Shown here in pieces: positions 1 through 9,126 of a stretch of 64,000 bases of DNA. Made by a program: the position numbers and the translations under genes. Position 1 is the first letter of the stretch, and every line of letters starts with the position of its first letter. This DNA is from Planctomycetota bacterium. Lineage in GTDB: Bacteria > Planctomycetota > SZUA-567 > H5-PLA8. The notes below the pieces were generated by a model. The model saw nothing but the letters and a program-made list of their open reading frames with translations. It was not told the DNA's origin and searched no databases. The stretch is taken from positions 979,393-1,043,392 of the forward strand of contig JABTUM010000002.1 in the NCBI GenBank assembly GCA_015075375.1. The letters are read 5' to 3'.

Positions 1-2
1 GA

Positions 3-17
3 CGTCCCGGCGGGACG
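3..17. repeat. Hairpin of the CGTCCC(N)GGGACG family
   Basis: CGTCCCGGCGGGACG forms a six-base-pair stem. The same stem recurs as the second hairpin of the two-hairpin intergenic repeats near 4.2 kb and 37.3-37.8 kb, so this is probably a partial copy cut by the window edge. Confidence 0.5.
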
Positions 18-220
18 CCAGAACGATGGGGAGAATGCCAACCGGTTGTGCCGTAGCACTCGAATGGGATTGGTAGATAACGGTGGCTCCATTGGCAGGA
101 ATCATGCGCATTCTTAACTTAACGCCACGGATCGAAGTTCTGCGGTACGCCGCGACGCGAGCGTAAGTGCGGTTGATGTGTTAGGCTCGGTCCCCGCGTG
201 GCCGCCTGGAGCATGGACGG

Positions 221-373
221 ATGCCTGAAGAGCCTTCGAAGCCGGAAGCGGTAGCGCAGCCGCCGCTGCGGAGTTTGCACACGCCGACGTTCACGGAATT
301 GCTTACGAAGGCGGGGAGCGCGCGACTTACTTCAGTTTTTCGCGGAGCCAGGCGAGATCGATGCGGCCTTTGA
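221..373 (+). pseudogene. Truncated N-terminal remnant resembling TIGR03032-family proteins
   Basis: An ATG opens a 50-codon frame whose residues 15-27 read PLRSLHTPTFTEL. From memory, TIGR03032 proteins (propeller-like, common in Planctomycetota) begin with a similar LRS-HTP-F-LL segment followed by a conserved S-TYQAGK stretch. Here the similarity stops after about 35 residues and the frame runs into the 3' end of the oppositely oriented gene at 327. It could be a decayed gene truncated by rearrangement or a chance short frame. The motif match is by eye only. Confidence 0.4.
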
Positions 374-2381
374 TCGAGAGATGCGTGATCAGCATGCCGA
401 TGTTGCGGCCGGCGACGATGCTGAAGCCGACGCGGTCGTTGGCTTCGGGCGCGTCGTAGGCGATCAGTTCGGTCTCGTTGAGCTTAATCACGTATCGCGG
501 GCCCGCGCAGGAGAATTCGAAGGCGCCTTCTTCGGGCGGAACCGAGGCGAGCGGTTCGGATTTGCGCTTGGGCTGGCTGTACCAGTTCGTGAACTCCGCC
601 ACCCCCACCGTGCCGTCGGCGCCGGCCCGCCCCGATTTCAACAGACCGATCAGCGGGACGGCTTTGCCGCTCGAATCTTCCAGCCCAAAGGCGCACCCGA
701 ATAGAAAGCCGTCGTACGAGAGTTTGAAATTCTTGTACTTCCCGATCACCGTCGCCGAACCCGCCAGCAGCGCGGGCATGTGCAGGACGCGATTGAACGG
801 GCGGGAGCTGTACAGGCGCAAGCCGTCGGGCGTTTCGACGATCCCGGCCACGAGTTCCCCCCTACGGGATGCGTCGTACGCATCGTACTTGAAGTCGAGG
901 CGATGCTTGAGGTTCTTCAGATCGTAATGCAGTTCGATGGTCTGCGTGCGCGGATCGAAGCTCATGATCTCGCCGTTGAAGAGCTTGGCGACACGCGGGT
1001 CGAGGCCGACGGCGATGCGTTCGAGCTGCTGCTTGAACTCGAGCCGCTCTTTGCGCTGCGAGTCGTCCTGAGCGAAAGCCGTGGCCTGGAATGCGGCTTC
1101 CCACTGTTCGAGCAGCCGGGCGAGTTCCTTGGCTTCGGCGGACGATTTGCATTCCTGGAGGCGCTTGACCCAGGCGGTCCACTGCAGGCGCGCGTCCTCT
1201 TCGCCGCGCGCGGCTCGAGCTTTTTTAATCCATGCGGCCAGGGCGGGCGTGAGCGGATGCGCGGGGGCTTGCGCGAGGAACGGTTCGGCGGCGGCGGCGT
1301 CCCCTGCCCCTGCCCACGCGAAGGCCATGGCCAAGGCGTCGTCGGGCGGAAGCGGATCGGCGGCGGGGACGAGCGCGCGCAATCCTTTGATCGTCAGTTC
1401 GTTCCAAGGCACGCCTTGCACGGGCCCGTCTTTCCAGGCGCCGTTGATCTGAAAGCGCCGCGCGACCCAGATGCCTTCGTCGTCGACGCGGTCGAGGTTG
1501 CCTTGGACCGCGCCTTCTTTCGTCTCGAGTTTGAGCGGCTTATTCGGCTGGGCGTTCAGCGCGGCGCGCGCTTGTTTGCGCCATTCAAGCGGCTGGGCGA
1601 GCGCCGCGGCGAAGCGCGCGCGAAGTTCGTCCGGCACGGCGGGCTCCTGGGCCAAGCGTTCCTGCGCGGCGGCGATTCCGTTCTGCTTCAAGTCCGAGAG
1701 CAGCTTGTCGAGGAGCGGAGCGGGATCGAAGGCCGGCGGCGGCTGTGCTTGTTCGACGGCGGGAGCCGGAGCGGCAGGCGGCTCGACCGGCGCCGGTGCG
1801 GGTTCGGGGGGCGGCGCGGGCGCCTGTTCGGGTTCGGGCGGAGCCTGGGAAGCTTCGGGAGCGACGGGCGCTTGGGGTTCGTCGGGGAGCGGCTGCGGTT
1901 CCGGCTCGGCGGGCGGTTCGACCGGCGGCGGAAGGTTTTCGTGTGTGGCGCGCGGCGGCTTGGGCGTTCCTTCGGTTGAGGCGGTGATCTGGATCTGGGG
2001 CGCGGGCTTCGAGGCGGGCGCCAGAAAGACGGCGAGCAACACGAGGCCCGCGAGTGCAAGGATGGCGGCGGGGATCCAGCGGCGATTGGGCGGCGCATCG
2101 GCCGCCGTTCGGTTGGTTCGCGGTGCGGCGCGCGGCGCGGGCATGATGCGATGGCCGGAGGTCTTGCGTTTAGGCTTCGCCGCGGCGGGCATTTCGGCGC
2201 CGGGCGTGTTGAGAATTTCGCGGGCGCGGGCTTCGTCGAGCGGAATGGTTTCGAGGGTCAGGACGCCGACGGCGCAGTCGCGGCAGAAGACGCCGCGGAG
2301 CTTCTTATCGTTGGCTTCGCCGCGAGCGAGGTCCTGTTCGGTAAGGCGCGCGCCGCATTTCTCACAGAAGTAGAATTTCAT
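327..2381 (-). CDS. Zinc-ribbon membrane protein with C-terminal DUF1080/LamG-like domain
   Basis: A 684-residue protein of unknown function. Residues 1-40 form a treble-clef or zinc ribbon with two CxxC knuckles (C6/C9 and C33/C36). A single hydrophobic segment at about 102-122 is followed by a long Pro/Glu/Ala-rich linker (about 125-225). The C-terminal 200 residues (GFLFGCAFGLED, then VIKLNETELIAYD) look like the concanavalin-type beta sandwich of DUF1080 or LamG domains. The likely topology is a cytoplasmic zinc ribbon with the sandwich outside the membrane, which is an inference. Similar zinc-ribbon/TM/sandwich proteins are familiar from Planctomycetota. The start ATG at 2381 gives MKFYFCEKCG, the expected beginning. 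Confidence 0.75.
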   Translation of the reverse strand: MKFYFCEKCGARLTEQDLARGEANDKKLRGVFCRDCAVGVLTLETIPLDEARAREILNTPGAEMPAAAKPKRKTSGHRIMPAPRAAPRTNRTAADAPPNRRWIPAAILALAGLVLLAVFLAPASKPAPQIQITASTEGTPKPPRATHENLPPPVEPPAEPEPQPLPDEPQAPVAPEASQAPPEPEQAPAPPPEPAPAPVEPPAAPAPAVEQAQPPPAFDPAPLLDKLLSDLKQNGIAAAQERLAQEPAVPDELRARFAAALAQPLEWRKQARAALNAQPNKPLKLETKEGAVQGNLDRVDDEGIWVARRFQINGAWKDGPVQGVPWNELTIKGLRALVPAADPLPPDDALAMAFAWAGAGDAAAAEPFLAQAPAHPLTPALAAWIKKARAARGEEDARLQWTAWVKRLQECKSSAEAKELARLLEQWEAAFQATAFAQDDSQRKERLEFKQQLERIAVGLDPRVAKLFNGEIMSFDPRTQTIELHYDLKNLKHRLDFKYDAYDASRRGELVAGIVETPDGLRLYSSRPFNRVLHMPALLAGSATVIGKYKNFKLSYDGFLFGCAFGLEDSSGKAVPLIGLLKSGRAGADGTVGVAEFTNWYSQPKRKSEPLASVPPEEGAFEFSCAGPRYVIKLNETELIAYDAPEANDRVGFSIVAGRNIGMLITHLSIKGRIDLAWLREKLK

Positions 2382-2457
2382 GCGCCGGTCTCAAGATCCG
2401 CATTCCAGAATCGCACACGGCGCGAAAACTGCAACGGCGGCTTGGAGCGCGGGCGGG

Positions 2458-3186
2458 CTAAGTGGCGGCGGGCTTGCGGGCGATGGCTTGGAAGAGCCCG
2501 GGTTCGGCCTCCGGCTGGACGACGAGGCCGGACCATTCGAGGTCCAGGCCGGCGGCTTCGATTTCGCGTTGCAGTTCGGGCGCGGCCTTAATCCGGCGCG
2601 TGGGCAGCCGCCACTCCCCTTCGACCTGCACGGCGCCGAGCGGATGGCCGGCTCGAATGGGCACCCACAAGATGCCTTGCGCATCGAGGTGGGAGGATTC
2701 CGCAACCCGCATCGCCGGGGCGTCGGCCATCGTCTCCACCAGCAGGACGCCGCCGGGCTTAAGGAGCCTTCGCACGCCTTGCAGCACTTGCGCGCGTTCG
2801 GGATCGAAGACGATGCAGTGCAGGCAGTGGCCGTCGAGGATCAGGTCGTAACGATCTGCGCCTTCCAAGCTGAGGACGTCGGCGACGGAGAAGCGGGCGT
2901 TGAGTCCGAGGCGCCGCGCGTGGTCTTGGGCCATGCGTACGGCGGTGGGCGAGATGTCGACGCCTTCGACCTCGAAACCGCGCTGGGCGAGGAAGCAGGC
3001 GGCGGGGCCGGTGCCGCAGCCGAGTTCGAGCGCGCGCCAGGGCGGCGGCCCGAAGTCGAGGCGTTCGAGCGCGTGCTCCAGGAACGAGCGCAGGCAGAAG
3101 CGGTCGAACTCGGCGCGATCCCAACACGACGCGCCGTCGGCTTCGAGCTTTCGATAGGCGTCTTCGTGGCCGTGGTAGTAGGTCAT
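2458..3186 (-). CDS. Class I SAM-dependent methyltransferase
   Basis: A protein of about 242 residues with the Rossmann-type methyltransferase core. The SAM-binding glycine motif is ELGCGTGPA, followed by VEGVDIS (acidic residue after strand 2), a DLILDGHCLH segment and a LLKPGGVLLVE motif IV/post-IV region. The substrate cannot be told from sequence. I prefer the ATG at 3186 (MTYYHGHEDAY), because the longer frame starts at a GTG in sequence with no clear ribosome-binding site. It lies divergent from the Clp-N gene about 115 bases away. Confidence 0.85.
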   Translation of the reverse strand: MTYYHGHEDAYRKLEADGASCWDRAEFDRFCLRSFLEHALERLDFGPPPWRALELGCGTGPAACFLAQRGFEVEGVDISPTAVRMAQDHARRLGLNARFSVADVLSLEGADRYDLILDGHCLHCIVFDPERAQVLQGVRRLLKPGGVLLVETMADAPAMRVAESSHLDAQGILWVPIRAGHPLGAVQVEGEWRLPTRRIKAAPELQREIEAAGLDLEWSGLVVQPEAEPGLFQAIARKPAAT

Positions 3187-3301
3187 GCGCGCGGACTCTC
3201 GGTTTCGATTATTCACCGGCGCGGGGCCGTTGGAGTCACGCGGATTGGGGGGCGGAGGTTTGCGGATAGCGGCGGTGATTAGGTGTCGTTATACCTCGTC
3301 C

Positions 3302-4183
3302 ATGTTTGATCTATTCACGGACTTGGCGCGTAGGGCCATGTTGCGTTCGCGGAAGGCGGCGGAGCGGATGTTCCACGATTACATCGGCCCCGAGCACATT
3401 TATGTGGCGCTGCTTGAAGATGCCGATAGCGGCGCCGTGGAAGTGCTGGAAGCTCAGGGTGTAGACAGGGAAGCGGCATTGGCGGAGGCCGCGGGGTTGT
3501 TGACCCCCGAACCGGAGCATGAGCTTCCTGGGCAATTGAAATTCACCGCCCAGGCGAAGCGCGTGCTGGAGTTATCGATGGAGGAAGCTCGCACGCTGAA
3601 TAGCACCTACGTGGGCACCGAGCACTTGATGTTGGGTGTCTTGCGCGTGCATAAAGCCGGGGAATTACAGGGAGCCGATTGTCTGGAGGCGGTGACGCTG
3701 GAGCGAGCGCGGCCGCTGGTGCTCGAACGGATGGCGCGCGCGAGCGATGCGGCGTACGCATTCGATGCGCAGTTTCGGCCCGCGTCTTACGTTTTGTTTT
3801 GCTTGCGATTGAGGTGGACGCTCCTTTTCATGAATCAGACCTACGAGGAGCGAATACTGTTCGCCTTGGGGCTTCCGGAGAAGCCGCGTAGAACAATTTT
3901 TGACAAGGAATCGCTTAGGCCGGCGTTTGCCGCTGCGGTGAAGGTGATGCGGATAGCCGACTGGGTGCAGTTTCTGGGGTTGTTGTTGATCGCCAGCGCA
4001 TATGGATGGACGCTACGCCAAAAAACTCCGCTTAGCGAGTTGCTCTCCGCAAACGTGGGGCTCACTACGGGCCTGCTGGCGACGGGCCTTGCGCTGTTCG
4101 GCGGGAGCTTGTTGCTGTTGCGCGATCTTCACGCGAAAGCGTTGGCGATCTGGGCGGCTCGGGACGCCGTTCCGCCGACTTAA
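3302..4183 (+). CDS. Clp N-terminal-domain protein with two membrane segments
   Basis: A 293-residue protein. Residues 1-145 hold the Clp N (double four-helix) repeats with the typical GPEHIYVALLED and GTEHLMLGVLR signatures seen in ClpA/ClpC N-domains. No AAA+ ATPase module follows. Instead there are two hydrophobic segments near residues 225-247 and 255-280. A membrane-tethered substrate- or adaptor-binding role is plausible but inferred. The upstream in-frame extension to 3185 overlaps the divergent methyltransferase start region and has no Clp-like sequence, so the ATG at 3302 is preferred. Confidence 0.8.
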   Translation: MFDLFTDLARRAMLRSRKAAERMFHDYIGPEHIYVALLEDADSGAVEVLEAQGVDREAALAEAAGLLTPEPEHELPGQLKFTAQAKRVLELSMEEARTLNSTYVGTEHLMLGVLRVHKAGELQGADCLEAVTLERARPLVLERMARASDAAYAFDAQFRPASYVLFCLRLRWTLLFMNQTYEERILFALGLPEKPRRTIFDKESLRPAFAAAVKVMRIADWVQFLGLLLIASAYGWTLRQKTPLSELLSANVGLTTGLLATGLALFGGSLLLLRDLHAKALAIWAARDAVPPT

Positions 4184-4205
4184 GGTGCGGTCGGCGCGTC
4201 TCATC

Positions 4206-4294
4206 GCGTCCCTACGGGACGCGCGTGGAAGGGGCGTGCGTGAATTCCCGGCGTTAAAACGCCGGGCTATTTTCATTGCGTCCTGATGGGACGC
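4206..4294. repeat. Two-hairpin intergenic repeat (one partial and one full copy)
   Basis: GCGTCCCTACGGGACGC (4206-4222) is a lone second hairpin. The full element follows: hairpin one CCCGGCGTTAAAACGCCGGG (4247-4266), a short ATTTTCAT spacer, then GCGTCCTGATGGGACGC (4278-4294). The same two-stem layout recurs near 37.3-37.8 kb. Confidence 0.8.
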
Positions 4295-4405
4295 GAAGGG
4301 GCAACCAGCCGTTCCATGAGGTTTGGACGAACAAAGTCCGCTGCGCTACTCACCGTTGCCTTCGCTTGGCATTCGTAGTGGATGGAAGGCAAGTGTTCGG
4401 CAGGT

Positions 4406-5284
4406 TCACCCGCCATACACCACCGGAAAATCGGGGCCTTCGACGACGCTTCCGGGCGGGACGATGGGCGCGCCGGGCATCAGGGCGCGGTCGCTGGCGC
4501 TCTTGGTGTCCGGCTTCATGAAATTCAATACGAGACTCCGGCGCGGGCGGTCGCTCTTGTTGGAGTAACTCCCGTGCAGCGTGAGCGGATGGTGGAAGCT
4601 GCATTCGCCGGCTTTCAGCACGACCGGTGCGGGCTTGAACTGCGCGCGCTGTTCGGGCGTGAGGACCTGCTGGATCGCTTCCATGTCTTCGTCGCCGCCG
4701 ACGAGCTTGACGGTGGGGAGCAACTCCCAGCGGTGGCTGCCGGGGATGACGTGCAGGCAGCCGTTTTCGAGCGTCGCGTCGTCGAGCGCGATGAAGCAGG
4801 TGAGGTGCCCCATCGGCGTCGTACGCTGCCAGTAACTGTAATCCTGGTGCCAGGCGACGACGCCGCCGTGGCGCGCGGGCTTGAAGAAGATCTGATCGTG
4901 GAAGAAGCGCACCCCGGCCGATTCGAGCAACTGCGCGGCGGGGATCGCGATGGCCGGATGGAACAGGATGTCGTGGAAGGCTTCTTCGACGAGCCAGGCG
5001 CCCTGAAAGTAGATCATCTGCGGGGTCGCGGTCGGTTCGCCGGCCTGCTTGCTTAACCCGATCAGTTCGTTCGCTCGCGGGTAGCCCGGCGCGGTCATGC
5101 GCGTCATGCCGGCGCGAAGGGCCTCGAGCTGCGCGGCGTCGAGGACCGGAACCGGCGCGAGGTGGCCGGTGGCGCGGAAGCGTTCGATCTGCTCGGCGCT
5201 CAGGCGATAGCGTTCGGCGGCGCGGGCGTCGATGCGCGGGAAGAGCGTGCCGACGGGGGCGTGGCGAGATCGGTAGTCGAGCAT
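4406..5284 (-). CDS. Phytanoyl-CoA dioxygenase (PhyH) family oxygenase
   Basis: A 292-residue Fe(II)/2-oxoglutarate-dependent oxygenase. The iron-binding triad is visible: His146 and Asp148 in WHQDYS and the distal His237 in LTLHGS. An Arg near 249 (RPRRSLVLNF) is placed to bind the 2-oxoglutarate carboxylate. The length matches the PhyH family. The substrate is unknown; bacterial members hydroxylate small metabolites. I chose the ATG at 5284 (MLDYRSRHAP), because the 47-residue upstream extension is low-complexity sequence translated from a CGGCAA-rich intergenic stretch. Confidence 0.85.
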   Translation of the reverse strand: MLDYRSRHAPVGTLFPRIDARAAERYRLSAEQIERFRATGHLAPVPVLDAAQLEALRAGMTRMTAPGYPRANELIGLSKQAGEPTATPQMIYFQGAWLVEEAFHDILFHPAIAIPAAQLLESAGVRFFHDQIFFKPARHGGVVAWHQDYSYWQRTTPMGHLTCFIALDDATLENGCLHVIPGSHRWELLPTVKLVGGDEDMEAIQQVLTPEQRAQFKPAPVVLKAGECSFHHPLTLHGSYSNKSDRPRRSLVLNFMKPDTKSASDRALMPGAPIVPPGSVVEGPDFPVVYGG

Positions 5285-5450
5285 GGGGGGCCTCGGGGTT
5301 GATGGTTTGGAATAAACGGCAAACGGCAAAGGGCAAGAACCAAACAATCGGCAAGCGGCCCATGGCAAGCGAGTGCGCGTTCGAGGGCAGGGCAACGGCA
5401 GTGGCCGGAACGAAGGCGCGGCCACGGCGGCTGGCGGTACGGGGAGGCGG

Positions 5451-8400
5451 TTAAAAGTCGTCGGGGGTTTTGGCTGCGGCGGGCGGCCAGACGAGCGGTT
5501 GGGCCTGGGCGTGAGCGGCGCGCAGAGCTTTGGCGCGCTGGGCGGCTTCGAGGCGCAGTAGCGCGTCGCGGCAGAACCCGCCGAGCGGTCCGGCGGCAGG
5601 CGCGCGAGCTTCGAGATGCTTGCGTGCGGCGGCGTTGCCGCCGCGGGCGAGCCATTCCAATCCGAGGACGGCCAGCCGGGCGGCTTGGGAACTCTTGGCC
5701 GCGCATGCCGAAGCGAGCGTATCGAGGGCGGCGTCGCCGTGCGCCACCAGGAGCTTCACGGCCTCCTGGCGCGCAGCGGGGTCCTGGCTTTCCAGGGCGC
5801 TCAGGGCGTTGTGCAAAGCGTTCGGTTCGAGCGCGGCGGGCGCAGCGAGGCGCGGGAAGAGATCGACCTGGAGCACGGCGGGTTGTTTGTTCAGCAGGAC
5901 CGCGACTTGCGCGCCGGAGGGGTGAAAGAGCATCCCACTGGGCGGCGCGGCGAGTGCGTCGGCCGGGAGGGTGACGCGCCAGCATTCGATGCCGGTGCGC
6001 GCGTCGTAAAAGCGGAGCGTGTTCGAGCCGTCGGCGGCGCCGATGAGGGTGCCGTCGGGGCTGACGACGCGCGTCTGCTTCAGCGCGAACCGGTGCACGT
6101 CCTTGCCGGTGCCGACGTCCACGATGGCATCGGTTCCGACGAGGAGCGTGCCTTCGACGTTGAAGCGCGCGCCCCAACCGGGAGTCTGGAGTTCTCGTAC
6201 GTAGGACCCGTCGGAGGCTTTCCAGAGGCCGGCCTTCCAGGCATCGAGCTGATTTCCATCGTAGCCGAGAAAGACGAGATCCTTCGCGGTGTGGAGCGCC
6301 AGCGCGCGGCCGGTTTCGATCTCTTTCCCCGCGGCGTCCTTAAAGCGCCAAAGCAGCGCGCCTTTGCGCGTATCGAAGCAGCCGGTTAGGCCCAGCGTAC
6401 CGGAGAGCGCCTTCGTCTGGCGATCGTCGGCTTGGAACATCGCCGCGCACCAATCGGCCACGTAGGCGCGCGAACCGTCGTCGGACCATTCCACGCCGCC
6501 CAGTTGCATGCAGTATCCGAAGAACGAATGCTTGGGGCCCTGGACGCTTCCCAGTTCTGCATCGTTGCGCAGATCGTGAAAGTTGAGGGTGCCGTCGTAT
6601 TCTCCGGAGTAGGCCACCCAGCGGCCGCAGGCGGAGAGTTTCAGATCTTTTACACCGCCGCTGGTCACCTTGGGGAGATGTCCGAGCAACTTGCCGGCGA
6701 CCGTGTCCCAGACTTCGGGACGCCCGTCCCCCTTCCCTGCTCCGATGGCCAGCCGTCCGTCGGGCCCGAGGCCTTTGCCGCCGCCTGTATAGTAGAGGCC
6801 CAACGCGTATTCGTTCAGTGGGTTACCCGTGGCGTCGTCGTAGGCGCGCGAGATGCGTCCGTCGAAAACGTGCAGCCGCCCGTCGGCGCCGTAGGCGATC
6901 CAATAAGGCGCCGCTTGGTGTCCGGAGGCTCGGGGCGAAAGTACCTTACCGTTCTTAAGGTCGGCCAGAAAGAGCGACTGGTTGTTCATGCTCGCGGCGA
7001 GCACGTTTCCATCGGCGGAGAGACGCAGGTTTCCGAAGTGCTTAATGCCCGGCACGGGGATGGTACGCAGCGTTTGGCGGTCGGAAAGGCGGTATTCGGT
7101 TAGCGCGCGTTCCGAGAGCAACCACATCCGCTGCCGGTCCGGCGTCAGCATGCCGTGTCCGGGCAAGGCATGCTCCAGTTTGCCCGTCGCGGCCTCCAGC
7201 AGCAGGGTCTGGTACGTACTGCCGTCCAGGTTGCTGGCGTGTATATAGATCAGCCGGTCGTCCAGCCAGCCGGACTGCCCGCCCCAGTACATGCGCTGCC
7301 CGGCCGGCAGGCGCCAGGCGGCCAGGCGTTCGCCCTGCGGCCAGGACCAGAGCGTCCACTCCGATGTACGCGCTCGATCCATCTTCTCGGCCTGCTTGGA
7401 TTCTTCTCCGGAATACCCGCTCCAGCCGTCCGCGCAGATCAGACGGCTGCCGTCGGGGCTCAGAAAAGCCATATCCACCGAATACCTGTTGGCGCCTCCC
7501 GGGCGGGCGACGTTGGGCAAGCGCTTGATCTGCTTTCCGGTGGTCCAATCGAATGCGAGCACATCCACGGGACCTTCGGGTTGGCCCTTGGGGGGAAAAT
7601 TCAGGCCCGTGGCCATGAAGACCGTCTTCCCATCGGGTGCGATATGCAGCCAGCGGTCGCCCAAGAGCGGCCGCGAATCAGGCCCGTGACTACCGGTTTG
7701 CAGCAGTCGATCCAGGAAGGGACGGGGTTGCGGCTTGGGCGTCGTATCGAAGTCGAAGGCTCGAGCGATCTTTCGAGTATTGAGGTCCCAGACCTGAGGC
7801 ACTTTATCCCTGTATCCGGTTCCTTGGTGCGTCAACAAGTGGCGGCCGTCGGGCAGGAATCGCACCTGCATCCCATATTCTTTCAACGACTCGGTCCAGA
7901 CGGGCTTGGCGCTTTCCAGGTCCCAGACCTGAAATCCGCCGTGGTAGACCGCGACGACGCTTTTGCCGTCGGGACTTACATCCAAGTCGGAAATCGATTC
8001 GGGTGCGACAAAGGGCGCAGCGCCGAGCACGCGAACGGGCGTGGGTTCGAGCGCGGGCTCGGCCGGAACGATCTCGGGAAGCGGCGCCGGCGGACCTACT
8101 TCTTCGGCCAGCACCGGAACCGGGATCGGCGCGGGACGGGGTTGCGCGAACGCGGAGACGCCGACCACGGCCGCCGTGAGCATCAGCGCCATGCTCGCCG
8201 CAGCCAGCGGCAGCGCCGCCTGCTTCCAGGCCATGGCGTGCAAGGCCGCATCGGCCAGCGAGACGGAGAGTTTGGAAGCGACCGCCTGCCCGCTCGCCGC
8301 GGCCCATCCCGCGGCTTGGGACGCGGCGAGCACGCCGGCCGGCGCGGCGGCGGCTTCGCCCGCCAAACCCGCGGCCAAGGCGGCGGCGGGGAGCGCCACG

Positions 8401-8939
8401 CCGCGTCGAGAGAGGCATCCGCGGAGGGCTTCCAGTCCGTCGGCGATGCGCTTATGGAAAGCGTCCAGCGAGCAGCCTGCGCGTCCGGCGGCTTCGGCGC
8501 GCGGCAGACCTTGAAGAAAGTGCAGTTCCAGCGCTTCGCGGAGTTTGGGACTCAGTTCGTCGAGCGAGGCATCGAGGAGTTCGCGCGCGCCGTCCCACGG
8601 TTGAGACCCGGGAACGGAATCGGAGAGGTCTTGCGACATGCGCGCGTTCCTTTCCTGATGCTTGCGCCGCCGGGCTTCGGTCCTGATCGCGTTCTGCGCC
8701 ACCAGACGAGCCGTACCGCGCAACCAAGCGCCCAGGTGCTGGGGCTCGCGCACGGCCTGGGGCCGGCGCGCCAGCACGACGAAGACGGCTTGCACGGCGT
8801 CGTCCAACTGCGGGTGCGCCGGTCCCAGCAGACGGCGGCAGGTCGCGTAGACGAGCCCCGCGTGGCGGTCCACGATGGCCCGGAACGCATCTTCGCTGCG
8901 CGCTTGGATGAAACGTTCGAGCAACTCAACGTCGGACAT
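5451..8939 (-). CDS. Membrane-anchored ECF sigma factor fused to WD40-type propeller and HEAT region
   Basis: 1162 residues. Residues 1-95 match sigma-70 region 2 (DAFRAIVDRHAGLVY, DDAVQAVFVVL, LGAWLRGTA). Residues 126-180 match region 4 (LSPKLREALELHFLQGL, then an HTH). An Ala-rich linker leads to one transmembrane helix at about 240-265. The rest (about 295-1010) is a beta-propeller with repeated DLDVSPDGKSVVAVY-type blades. The last 120 residues are HEAT-like. Sigma factors with such C-terminal sensor domains are known from Planctomycetota. The expected topology is sigma domain in the cytoplasm and propeller outside, so signal passage through one helix is inferred. A good Shine-Dalgarno (AAAGG) precedes the ATG. 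Confidence 0.9.
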   Translation of the reverse strand: MSDVELLERFIQARSEDAFRAIVDRHAGLVYATCRRLLGPAHPQLDDAVQAVFVVLARRPQAVREPQHLGAWLRGTARLVAQNAIRTEARRRKHQERNARMSQDLSDSVPGSQPWDGARELLDASLDELSPKLREALELHFLQGLPRAEAAGRAGCSLDAFHKRIADGLEALRGCLSRRGVALPAAALAAGLAGEAAAAPAGVLAASQAAGWAAASGQAVASKLSVSLADAALHAMAWKQAALPLAAASMALMLTAAVVGVSAFAQPRPAPIPVPVLAEEVGPPAPLPEIVPAEPALEPTPVRVLGAAPFVAPESISDLDVSPDGKSVVAVYHGGFQVWDLESAKPVWTESLKEYGMQVRFLPDGRHLLTHQGTGYRDKVPQVWDLNTRKIARAFDFDTTPKPQPRPFLDRLLQTGSHGPDSRPLLGDRWLHIAPDGKTVFMATGLNFPPKGQPEGPVDVLAFDWTTGKQIKRLPNVARPGGANRYSVDMAFLSPDGSRLICADGWSGYSGEESKQAEKMDRARTSEWTLWSWPQGERLAAWRLPAGQRMYWGGQSGWLDDRLIYIHASNLDGSTYQTLLLEAATGKLEHALPGHGMLTPDRQRMWLLSERALTEYRLSDRQTLRTIPVPGIKHFGNLRLSADGNVLAASMNNQSLFLADLKNGKVLSPRASGHQAAPYWIAYGADGRLHVFDGRISRAYDDATGNPLNEYALGLYYTGGGKGLGPDGRLAIGAGKGDGRPEVWDTVAGKLLGHLPKVTSGGVKDLKLSACGRWVAYSGEYDGTLNFHDLRNDAELGSVQGPKHSFFGYCMQLGGVEWSDDGSRAYVADWCAAMFQADDRQTKALSGTLGLTGCFDTRKGALLWRFKDAAGKEIETGRALALHTAKDLVFLGYDGNQLDAWKAGLWKASDGSYVRELQTPGWGARFNVEGTLLVGTDAIVDVGTGKDVHRFALKQTRVVSPDGTLIGAADGSNTLRFYDARTGIECWRVTLPADALAAPPSGMLFHPSGAQVAVLLNKQPAVLQVDLFPRLAAPAALEPNALHNALSALESQDPAARQEAVKLLVAHGDAALDTLASACAAKSSQAARLAVLGLEWLARGGNAAARKHLEARAPAAGPLGGFCRDALLRLEAAQRAKALRAAHAQAQPLVWPPAAAKTPDDF

Positions 8940-9126
8940 GGTGCCTTTTTCCCGGTCCCGATCGGCGCGGTCTGTTACTTGGGAGTGTACCGCGACGGCG
9001 ATTGTGGAGGTGAATTCCGAATTTTCGAGCGCTGCGGCGCACTTCGGGGCGCACGTAGCGCTCCGAGCGATTCGGCATCCTTACCTGCCTGCCTATAAAG
9101 GAGCGTGGCTGGATTGGACGCAAGCG

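Noticed and set aside
4350-5363. Arg-rich frames antisense to or shifted against the PhyH gene
   Set aside because: GC-rich shadow frames without family motifs; the same applies to many frames opposite uvrA, the kinase and the sigma fusion.
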